In this document: piece by piece, positions 1 through 8,000 of the stretch | How the letters are laid out: each line of letters begins with the position of its first letter | Position numbering within the stretch: the first letter of the stretch is position 1 | Origin: Candidatus Heimdallarchaeota archaeon | Lineage (GTDB): Archaea > Asgardarchaeota > Heimdallarchaeia > Heimdallarchaeales > Kariarchaeaceae | Direction: 5' to 3' | Assembly: GCA_015522385.1 (NCBI GenBank) | Contig: WAMJ01000029.1 | Coordinates: 1-9,250, forward strand | Length of the DNA stretch: 9,250 nt | Position numbers and translations under genes: made by a program | The notes under the pieces: model-generated | Databases searched by the model: none | The model's input: the letters and a program-made list of their open reading frames with translations, nothing else | Told to the model about the DNA's origin: nothing

Positions 1-47
1 GTATTTTCAGGTTGCCCGTATCCCCTGTGAGCTATGATTTGGATCAA
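1..47 (-). CDS. Glycerophosphodiester phosphodiesterase, N-terminal fragment (runs off the window)
   Basis: Only the first 15 codons and two bases of a sixteenth are present. They read MIQIIAHRGYGQPEN plus AC, which must encode Thr, so the protein continues PENT. The family signature at the N-terminus of GDPD/UgpQ proteins is IIAHRG followed by PENT. The His-Arg of HRG belongs to the catalytic site and the Glu of PEN is a metal ligand, so both parts of the first active-site strand are visible. The family hydrolyses glycerophosphodiesters to glycerol 3-phosphate and an alcohol; in archaea a role in lipid headgroup turnover is plausible but inferred. The start is TTG at 47-45, because the reading frame is closed by a TAG at 65-63 and no ATG or GTG lies between. 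No Shine-Dalgarno site is visible. The gene lies 46 bases after the malic enzyme stop on the same strand, so it may be co-transcribed or have its own leaderless promoter. The assignment rests on 16 residues only. Confidence 0.7.
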   Translation of the reverse strand, partial: MIQIIAHRGYGQPEN

Positions 48-68
48 TATTTCATTAGTGTACTATGG

Positions 69-77
69 CTATATCAG
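69..77 (-). promoter_or_regulatory. Possible TATA-like element for a leaderless GDPD transcript
   Basis: On the minus strand the gap between the malic enzyme and the GDPD gene contains CTGATATAG. Its centre is about 26 bases upstream of the TTG start, which is the usual archaeal TATA-to-start-site distance. Together with the missing Shine-Dalgarno site this would fit a leaderless mRNA starting at or near the TTG. The element is short and weak, so this is only a suggestion. Confidence 0.25.
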
Positions 78-93
78 TTGTTCGTAGTAGTTC

Positions 94-1428
94 TCAGAAA
101 TTGTATGCTTGAGGTTTCTTCCTAGTTCCAACGATCTTGCCTGCAGTTTCCTTGTAGTACTCTATTCTCTCCTTGGTAAATTGATAGACCTCATCATAGG
201 TCAGCTTTCTCTGGGCCACTCCATCCTTCACCGCAGCTCTAGCTACAGCCGCTGCTTCCGCAGGCATCAATCGCGGATCAGTTGGTTCAGTGATGACATT
301 GTCGAGAGAGAGTTCATCCTCTGTCAAAACTCCTGCAATTGCCTCTGCAGCTGCAATCTTCATGTTCATGGTGATCTTCGTTGCCTTGACATCGAGAGCA
401 CCCCTGAAAATTGCAGGGAATCCGAGCACATTATTGACCTGATTGTTGAAATCAGATCTGCCAGTCCCAATAATTTTGGCTCCTGCATCTATCGCATCTT
501 GCGGGAGAATCTCGGGTACAGGATTTGCAAGGGCGAATATGATTGGATTGTCTGCCATCTTCTGTATATGACGAGGTTTGAACATTCCCTTTGAACTTAC
601 ACCAATTAGGAGATCAGCACCTTCAGCAGCGTCGTCCAACTGTAGGAACTGCTTCTTGGGATTAATCTGCTCTGCCAATTCTTGCTTATACAGGTTCATG
701 TCATCATGCCTTCCATCAAAAATTGATCCAATTCGATCAATAACCTGCATGTTCTCACCCTTGACTCCCCTACCAAGTAGCATAGTGGCTATGGCTATTC
801 CAGATGCTCCTGCTCCGTGAACAACCACCTTCATATCCTCGAACTTCTTGTCCAATAGTTTTGCAGCGTTGATCGTTGCTGACAATGTGACGATGGCTGT
901 GCCCCATTGATCATCGTGGAACACCGGAATCGGCAATTTCTCGTCAAGTTTCCTCTCAATATAGAAACAGTCTGGTTTCCTAATGTCTTCAAGATTTATA
1001 CCGCCAAAATTCTGCGCCATAATCTCAACTGTCCTGATGAATTCATCCGGGTCCTTGGTATCAAGTATGAATGGCATAGAGTCCACGTTGGCGAGGGCTT
1101 TGAAGAGGATGGACTTCCCCTCCATCACTGGATATCCAGCCATTCCTATATCGCCCAGACCAAGTATTCTTGTGCCATTGGAAATAACCGCCACCGTATT
1201 TCCGACATTAGTATATTGGTACAGACTCGAAGGATTCTTTTCAATGGCTAGGCAGGCTACTGCCACACCTGGTGAGTACGCAAGGGTCAGATCTCGCGCG
1301 TTGGTTACTGAAGTCTTAGCGATGGTCTCGATCTTACCATTTCCCGGATAATTATCAGAATGGTATTCCAGAACATCAATATCAGAATATTTAGCAATAG
1401 CCTTTCCCGAAGGCTTATCATCAGTCAT
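94..1428 (-). CDS. mae: Malic enzyme (malate dehydrogenase, decarboxylating), short archaeal/bacterial form
   Basis: This cytosolic enzyme oxidatively decarboxylates L-malate to pyruvate and CO2 using NAD or NADP and a divalent metal, linking the citric-acid pool to pyruvate. At 444 residues it has the length of the short family and lacks the C-terminal phosphotransacetylase-like domain of long MaeB proteins. Visible motifs, in order: YSPGVA (51-56) with the catalytic Tyr; LGDIGMAGYPVMEGKS (91-106) with the catalytic Lys at 105; GGINLEDI (142-149) with acidic metal ligands; FHDDQWGTA (170-178); the Rossmann loop HGAGASG (204-210); ALANPVPE (299-306); and SDFNNQVNNVLGFP (325-338). IDR at 230-232, after the second Rossmann strand, places an Asp where NAD enzymes often have one, which hints at NAD use; cofactor choice cannot be settled by reading. 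ATG at 1428 is preceded by AAGGAGT on the minus strand, nine bases away, and by a TATA box. The gene is divergent from top6B, with a probable GDPD gene close behind it. Nothing looks broken. Confidence 0.96.
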   Translation of the reverse strand: MTDDKPSGKAIAKYSDIDVLEYHSDNYPGNGKIETIAKTSVTNARDLTLAYSPGVAVACLAIEKNPSSLYQYTNVGNTVAVISNGTRILGLGDIGMAGYPVMEGKSILFKALANVDSMPFILDTKDPDEFIRTVEIMAQNFGGINLEDIRKPDCFYIERKLDEKLPIPVFHDDQWGTAIVTLSATINAAKLLDKKFEDMKVVVHGAGASGIAIATMLLGRGVKGENMQVIDRIGSIFDGRHDDMNLYKQELAEQINPKKQFLQLDDAAEGADLLIGVSSKGMFKPRHIQKMADNPIIFALANPVPEILPQDAIDAGAKIIGTGRSDFNNQVNNVLGFPAIFRGALDVKATKITMNMKIAAAEAIAGVLTEDELSLDNVITEPTDPRLMPAEAAAVARAAVKDGVAQRKLTYDEVYQFTKERIEYYKETAGKIVGTRKKPQAYNF

Positions 1429-1437
1429 TGTCTATTT

Positions 1438-1444
1438 ACTCCTT
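1438..1444 (-). promoter_or_regulatory. Shine-Dalgarno site of the malic enzyme gene
   Basis: The minus strand reads AAGGAGT here, ending nine bases before the ATG at 1428-1426. It is strongly complementary to the 3' end of 16S rRNA and supports that start. Confidence 0.75.
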
Positions 1445-1470
1445 GAAGTTGTCAACTAACAATAACTATC

Positions 1471-1480
1471 TAAAATATAA
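1471..1480 (-). promoter_or_regulatory. TATA box of the malic enzyme promoter
   Basis: The minus strand reads TTATATTTTA, a good archaeal TATA-type sequence. Placing the transcription start about 26 bases from its centre puts it near 1449, giving a leader of about 20 bases that just contains the Shine-Dalgarno site. The matching spacing of TATA, RBS and ATG is the main support; no clear purine-rich BRE is seen beside it. Confidence 0.5.
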
Positions 1481-1562
1481 TGGTTGTGTAAAGTACATAA
1501 AACATAAACGGAAACTCACAAATAACCATAATTTTAAACATTTCCTAGTGAAATCGATGATA

Positions 1563-1574
1563 TTTTTCGAAAAA
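1563..1574. repeat. Perfect 12-base A/T palindrome
   Basis: TTTTTCGAAAAA reads the same on both strands and is flanked by further A residues. Such phased T- and A-tracts bend DNA and can be a protein site, but a palindrome this simple can arise by chance in AT-rich DNA. Confidence 0.3.
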
Positions 1575-1707
1575 AATGATAATAACTCAAATTCTATACA
1601 GATAGAACTTTTTATTGTCAAACTGGGAATTTGTACAACCCACCTCATGACTTAATTCACTAATAAGAAAGTAATCTAGGGAAGTCTGCGGAAATTAAAC
1701 TTCAACC

Positions 1708-1729
1708 CCTCAAAACCTGTTTTTTGAGG
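1708..1729. repeat. Inverted repeat, 8-bp perfect stem with 6-base loop
   Basis: CCTCAAAA at 1708-1715 is exactly complementary to TTTTGAGG at 1722-1729, with CCTGTT between. It sits in the middle of the divergent region, far from either stop codon, so a terminator role is less natural than an operator for a dimeric regulator or a hairpin in a long leader RNA. The stem is only half G/C-anchored and would be modestly stable. Confidence 0.4.
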
Positions 1730-1750
1730 ATATATTCCTTAACTACATCA

Positions 1751-1760
1751 TTATATAAAA
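1751..1760 (+). promoter_or_regulatory. Candidate distal TATA box for top6B
   Basis: TTATATAAAA is an excellent match to archaeal TATA boxes. Used on the plus strand it would start transcription near 1780 and give top6B a leader of about 190 bases. Its reverse complement is also TATA-like, so its direction is not certain. It lies just downstream of the 1708-1729 inverted repeat, which could then act as an upstream operator. Confidence 0.35.
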
Positions 1761-1825
1761 TACAATTCAGTTATACTAAGGATATATACGCGAAGTGTGC
1801 AATTAGATTCATGAAATAAGAACGA

Positions 1826-1833
1826 TTATATAT
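1826..1833 (+). promoter_or_regulatory. Candidate proximal TATA box for top6B
   Basis: TTATATAT is preceded by a purine-rich run (ATAAGAACGA) that could serve as a BRE. A start site about 26 bases on would be near 1855, giving a leader of roughly 115 bases before the TTG start. It is the TATA-like box closest to the gene that leaves room for the RBS. Confidence 0.4.
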
Positions 1834-1876
1834 CACGGAATTATATGAAAAAATGTATTTGTCTTGACGCATTAGA

Positions 1877-2005
1877 ATGAGATTGTCAGGAATCAGCAAG
1901 ATGTATATTGCTGAAGCAATCCTCAATAACCTTGAAAGCAAGATAGACGTCATAACTGAGGGAGTTAATATTGACAAAGAAACGCACCAAAAAGTCAGAC
2001 AGTAA
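1877..2005 (+). CDS. Doubtful 42-residue leader ORF overlapping the start of top6B
   Basis: An ATG at 1877 opens a 42-codon frame beginning MRLSGISKMYIAEAILNNLE and ending at TAA 2003-2005, 35 bases inside top6B in another frame. The frame is closed upstream by TGA at 1865-1867. The predicted peptide is charged, with an amphipathic helical look, and belongs to no family I recognise. There is no Shine-Dalgarno site before its ATG, but the proximal TATA box at 1826-1833 would put a transcription start only about 20 bases upstream. If translated it could couple ribosomes to the TTG start. It may equally be chance, as 42 codons is short. Confidence 0.18.
   Translation: MRLSGISKMYIAEAILNNLESKIDVITEGVNIDKETHQKVRQ
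1958..1964 (+). promoter_or_regulatory. Shine-Dalgarno site deciding the TTG start of top6B
   Basis: GAGGGAG ends six bases before TTG 1971. The reading frame is closed by TAA at 1953-1955, so only CTG 1956 or TTG 1971 could start upstream of the conserved core, and only the TTG has this spacing. The next option, GTG at 2028, would cut into the FFNENKSIAGF strap that precedes the ATPase motif. Confidence 0.7.
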
Positions 2006-5000
2006 GGCCCGAACTGCATCAGCAGCAGTGTTCTTTAATGAGAACAAGAGTATCGCAGGATTCGGTAATCCACTCAGGGCCGTATTTACATCAATTAGAG
2101 AATTAGTAGAGAACGCGCTCGACGCCTCTGAGAAGAGAAATGTGACCCCCAATATCCGAATGAAATTGCGGAGACTTACTCTAGAAGAAGTAAGTTCACT
2201 TATGGATATCGACAGGTCACGACTGAAGGACAAAAGATTAGATTTTCTTCAACTATCATGCAGAGATAATGGTGTCGGTGTGGAACGCGAGTTAATCCCT
2301 CAGCTCTTCGGAACCGTACTAGCGGGTACGAAATACGGTGCGCAGCAGACTAGAGGACGATTCGGTCTTGGGAGTAAGATGGTGCTACTCTACTCCATGT
2401 CAACACTTGATCTGCCTATTCAGATTACAACCAGACCTTATGGTCAGGATATAACATATAGAGTAAAGTTGTTGATCAACCTTGAGAAGAACCAACCAAT
2501 TATTGTCGAGGACCTCCAGTTCGAGGAGGGACACCCTGAATTCTTCGACGACTATGGTACGGAGATCATGGTCTCATTCACCGGAGACTGGGCTAAGGCC
2601 AGGAACTATGTGAAAGAGTACTTCAGACAATTAGCGATCATCACACCCTACGCAGACTTCCTCATTGAACTCCCAAAGGACAAACAGGGTGAGGACGACA
2701 TCATGGAATTCAAGAGGGTTGTGGACGACCTTCCAGACCCCCCAGAAGTGGTGCCCGTTCACCCATGGGGTACTGATGTGACAACATTTAGGAGGGAGAT
2801 GCAGCTTGCCGATCCTGAGCATAATGTTATGGAATTTCTCGTCCATAACTTCATGGGCGTAACGGAGATGTCGGCCAAGGCATTCTTCGAGGAAGTGGGA
2901 GTAGATCCATATAAGAAACCAAGCGAGCTTACAGACAAAGAGGTTCGAAGGATCGTACACGACGGATTCAACAGGGCGTTACGAGAGTCAAAGGAGGTGA
3001 AGAGAAAGAGGGATAGAGTCTTTAAATTCGATGAACCAAAGGGTGATGCACTCTCACCACTTGGGGCAGACCGTCTTCGGAAGGGGATCGAAAAGGAACT
3101 GGACCCTCTCTTCGTTGAGGCCCTGACAAGGCCTCCGAAGGCTTACGAAGGTCACCCATTCATAATTGAACTTGCGTTGGGATACGGTGGTGGAGTTTCT
3201 GCGGCTGCAGCATCCAAAGCAGTATCGTCGATCGACAATAAAATCGTCTATAGATTCGCTAATCGAATACCACTGGTTTTTGGCGCAGGGAGCGATGTGA
3301 TAACCCAAGTGGTGAACCAGATCAAGTGGAATGAGTACGGTCTAACCCGACAGTCAGAGCCACTGGCAATCGCGGTCTCGTTGGTATCAACAAAGATTCC
3401 CTTCCCTGAGACTTCGAAGGAATACATCGATAAGGTAGACGAGATAGAGGAAGAAATTAAGCTGGCAATCATGCAACTGGGTCGTAAGCTACGATCCTAT
3501 CTCAGTCGATCCCGAAGAAGGCAGAGAGAGAGGCAAAGAAGGACTAGATTCGAGAGGTACGCACCGCAGACAGTTCGGAATATCCTGTCGATCTTGGAGA
3601 AAGGAGAACTGTGGGACAAGTACACCGGAGTTCAAGCAGAGAGAGTTATCGCCGCTTTGTCATCAGGAGACCCAAGGATTGGAAGGGCTCAGTACCCCCG
3701 GTTCAGACCTATATACCTTGAACCAGTCTGGAGCTATCCGAGTCATGTTAGCAAGCTTCAGGAGAACGGGATTTACATTGTTGAACACTTCCTTAAGGAA
3801 CCCAACAACAAGCTTGCAAAAATACTGAAGTTGTCACAAGCCAAGGTCGACAAAATTAAGAGGAGAACCCTTCTTGAGGGGAGTAATGCTGGAATTGTGA
3901 AGGATTTCAATCCAGAATTCTTCATCAACCAAGAGGTGGAAAAGAGATTCCACACAAGAGAGTCTACACTGGACTTTCCCCGGTTGTCCAAGGCGTTCCC
4001 GAGGAGATGGATTAGAAACACTTGGGACTATCTCGTCACACCCAATAATCTCTTAAAAATCGTTGGGGGGTATATTCCAAAATTAGTCGAGAAGATCAAG
4101 ATGGAACTGATCCTGATAACTAGTCAGGAGCAGATGTCGGAGGAAGAAATGAGTCAGCTCAGTCAATTATTGGATGCAGACTTTTCACTTACTCCTGAAC
4201 CCGTTACGACAAATGGGATAGTTAAGGACAAAATTGACAGTACTATAGACATTGACATGAAGGAGGTCTTTGCAGCTCTTGAGCTTGACGACCCCACTGT
4301 CGCAGAGCGGCTCAAAGGTACACTTGAGATCAATGATGAAAATCCGAAGGAAGAACCTGTAGAGGTAGAACCACAGACAACAGTGTACCACGGAAAGCCC
4401 AGTCTAGAGCATATGATCCCTACATTAGAAGAACTTCTAGAGGATAAAGAAGTCAAGAAGAGGAAGATTAGCAACAAGTACGAACTACTTATCGAGATGA
4501 GTCATCCAACTAATCCCATCGATTTCACGACACTTGCAGAACTTCTAATTAGGAAATTTAAGGAAGCCATTTCAAGATACATCGAAGCAAATCCCGATTT
4601 CGCCTCTGAGCGAATTGACACGAAAGCATCTTGGCTCGATGGATATACACGTAATGCTTTCAAAAGACGAAAGATTTCGACAGTTCAAGAGCTGTTGGCC
4701 CGCGAGGACTCAGAGTTAATGGAGATAAATGAGATTCTCAGGGCCCTGATGGCTAAACTGGAAGAGTCATTGCGAAAGGACTCTACACTTATTAGAGACC
4801 TCCTTATCGATCCGGACTATGATGATCTAATCGCAGCTCTAGAGAGGTTGGACATCGTATCTCTTGAGCAGCTTGCCGCCCTGCCATCCCTAAGCATTCT
4901 GCAGGACCCGAACGCCGACCAACTGATTAATGTGATCTTGGATGGGACAAAGGAGGAGCTTATCAACAGCCTAATCCAAGAAAATTCGGTATTTTCACTT

Positions 5001-8000
5001 GAGTACCTGAAGTGGATTCCCGAAGAGTTGGAGTCAGAGATATACAGTAAAGAGATCGACGATATTAACAAGCTGCTAAGAACACCTGTGGACACGTTTT
5101 CTAAGGGAGCGGCTAAACGAGTTATTCAAGTCAAACAGAGCATCGGTACGCCACTTTTGGGAACAAAGAAGGAGAAAGAGGGTCTGAACAAGGCTGGAAT
5201 CTACTGTACCGAAGAACTTGTATTCTCTGCGGATTACTACATGAAACAAGATCTTCCTCAGGATATTAGGAAGACACTTGAGAGAATCAACTCGATATTA
5301 CTACTCCCCATCTCCGTCATCTCAAAAGAACTGGTTCGTGTAGAGGATCTACTCGTGGACGTGGGGATAAACACGGTTGGTAGATTTATAGTTTGGCCGC
5401 AACAGGAGCTGGCTACGATAACTGGATTCTCTGCTGAGTGGGTACACCTACTTCAGGAAGGGTTCTCAGAGAAGGACGTGGTCAAGAAGGCCAAGAAATT
5501 GAGTAAGGTATCAACCATACACCACTTACTGCTTGATACCGAAAAGGTAGCCCTTGAGAAAATTGGCTTCGAGACCGTAGATGACCTAGCTACCAAAAGT
5601 TGGAGGATTAACCTTCCGAAAATTGACCAAACTAAAGAATTCCATGAGGTTCGAGACATACTCCTAGGATCCATAAATCGTTTAGAGGAGATATTCACAT
5701 TAGATAAGGAGAAGAAGAACCTCAACAAGGCACTTGACACATTGGAGAAAAATGGCGTTGCCACAGTTCTCGATTTCCTCGAGGCTTCACCCACCCACCT
5801 GATCTCCCAGATTAAGACGAAGAAAGCTCGGAATGCCCTTGAATTGTTAATCATGGGAATTCAAAGCGAGGAACCAGAATCCGTTACTTCGGACTCATCG
5901 GTTTACCAAGCTATCAAACTATTCAAGATACAGGAGAAGCTTAAGCTCTCACCATCCCACCTAAGCAAGTTCAGCAATGATGACGTCGAGAATATGATTA
6001 CTGGAGGAATAAGGTCGATCTACCAACTCCTGTCCGCTGGGTTTTCAGACATAGCAAAATTGCTTAACAAGAGCACAAAGGAGGTTGAGAAGCTCTATAA
6101 CACGTCGACGTTAAGACTTACAGGTACTCCAATTGCTAAGTACGATAGCAAGGGTAAACCCATCTCCATCTTCAAATTTGAGTTCGAGGGTGTGATGCAC
6201 TTCACGGAGAGGGATATCAATGCCATCCTCAACTCGGGATATAGTACCATAGAAAGTCTGTACTACCAATCAGACAGTAGGACATTTGAAGTATATGGGT
6301 TATCATGGGAGGTGATCAAACATGTCAAGGCCCTATTCAGATCACCGTCAGTCCTCATCTCATGGAAGGAAGAGATCCCGGAGGAAGAACTACCCCCACT
6401 ACCCGAAGGAGAAGAGGACAATAGACCGCGTTTTAGGTACGTCACACTTACAAGTGATGAGCTTAAAAAGCTCTCAAAAGCAAAACAAACCAGGGTAATT
6501 GACTTCCTCACGCTACCCACAGAGAAACTCGCCAGCATCCTTGGATGGGATGTAGAAAAGACGAAAAAACTGCAGACATCCACGATTCTCCAAGAAGTCG
6601 GAATAGAGCTTGAGGATGTGAATCTATTCAGGGAGTCTGATCTCAAGATACTTGCAGAGATGAATCTCAGCACGGTTGAGGACATCTATTTCTCAACGTT
6701 TGAGGACACTTGGAATGAGAATATACTCCCTTGGGAGGCTATCAAGACCATCAAGAATATTCTTCGATTACCCATTCAGTACGTTGAGGAAGAGCTATCC
6801 AAGGAGATTGTCGAACTGCTCTTAGAAAATAAGATCATGACCATCCTTGATTTCCTTCTTACTGGAGATCCCATCCTTTCTCAGAAGACTGGACTCCCAG
6901 CGGAAAGGTTTGAGAATCTCAAACATGCCTTGGACTTCACAACTCTTGTAGATACATTTGATAAGTCTGTCTGCTTTATTCCAGATGTCAACTATTATCA
7001 TGCAAAGAACCTAATTAAGGAGAAAATCGAGAAGGTTGCCGACTTCATCCTCGCACCCAACAAGACCATAGCCAAGTTGATGGAGATGAAGGAATCTGAG
7101 GTAAAACTGATCAAGGAGAGTATCTCTAGGAACTCAATATCAGAGAGAGAGGCAGAAGAGGGCATCAGCCTTCGGGATCTCAGGATATTTTCAAGAGCAG
7201 AAATACGCTCTATATCTAAGTCAGGTGTTTTTGAGAGCCGAGAGATCAAGACAGCACAAGAGTTGATGTACCACGTCTCTGAGTCAAGTTTCTACAGCGA
7301 CCCCGTGATTTTCAAGAAGATTCATGATATGCAGAGGGTTCTGAGCATAGACCTAGAACGCTTCAACTTTATAACAAAGGGTGATTTGAAAGCACTTCGG
7401 AAAGAGAATATCAACACTGTTGAAGACATCCTCTTCATCTCAGTGGATGTCTCATATGATCCCTCACTCGACCATATAATGTCTTATCTATCCAATATCC
7501 TGATGGATCTTCGACCTCTAATAGCAATGGGCAGCCTCCCAGCAACTAGCGCGTCCACCATGGAGATCGAAGGTACGCTTCTTGATGCGTGGATAAATAA
7601 TGATGAAAGACTTCATCCTGAATTCAGAGATAAGGTCTATGACATTCTCCTCTTGCCCCTAAAAGCAGTGAGAATTGGACAGCTCCTCCACGAGCTGACA
7701 GAAGATGTGGAGAACTATACTTTAGCAGATGCATGTCTTATCTACGGGGAATCTGCAGACAACCCACTCAGCATAATGAAGGAGGCTCTGTCAACCTCAG
7801 GATCACTCATCACTATTATCAATGAGTCAAGGACACCAATCACGGTCCTAGACCTAACGCCCAAGGGGATTAGAACCCTCCTTGATCACAATATCACGAC
7901 ACTCGAATCCTTGATTTTGAAGGATGTCAAATTCCTTTCAAATATAACTGGAGAGTCACAAAAATTCTTCAGGGAGGTAATTTCAGAGTATCGGTATGGT

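Larger units (their letters stand above)
1429..1970. other. Divergent AT-rich intergenic region between malic enzyme and top6B
   Basis: These 542 bases separate two divergently transcribed genes and are clearly richer in A and T than either gene. The left end carries the malic enzyme promoter and RBS. The right third carries two TATA-like boxes facing top6B, an inverted repeat, and a strong RBS. Short open frames in the 1429-1670 part have repetitive Asn/Lys/Ile/Phe content typical of AT-rich non-coding DNA, and no tRNA or other RNA gene could be recognised by eye. The length is generous for an archaeal promoter region and may hold operators for either gene. Confidence 0.7.

Noticed and set aside
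1..93. tRNA-like stretch at the left end
   Set aside because: No acceptor stem, T-loop or anticodon arm could be paired; the minus strand codes for the GDPD signature instead.
109..1351. Several plus-strand open frames of 80-161 codons
   Set aside because: They lie wholly antisense to the malic enzyme, whose catalytic motifs are complete, and their translations are Cys/Ser/Arg-rich without recognisable domains.
1428..1655. 75-codon plus-strand open frame in the intergenic region
   Set aside because: It runs through the malic enzyme RBS and TATA box, has the Asn/Lys/Ile-rich composition of AT-rich DNA, and has no RBS of its own.
1708..1729. Reading the inverted repeat as a transcription terminator
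   Set aside because: No gene ends nearby on either strand, and it lacks a clear T-run directly after the stem, so an operator or leader hairpin is the better guess.
1771..2233. Two minus-strand open frames covering the top6B start
   Set aside because: They lie opposite the RBS and conserved N-terminal ATPase codons of top6B and resemble no family; they are antisense shadows.
3640..3750. Possible frameshift or gene-fusion junction between the Top6B core and the extension
   Set aside because: The frame is continuous, base composition and codon style do not visibly change, and there is no internal RBS with a start codon suggesting a second gene.
2631..7249. Many minus-strand open frames of 68-140 codons opposite the giant gene
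   Set aside because: They are Ser/Leu-rich mirror frames of a long coding region; none has a recognisable motif or an RBS.
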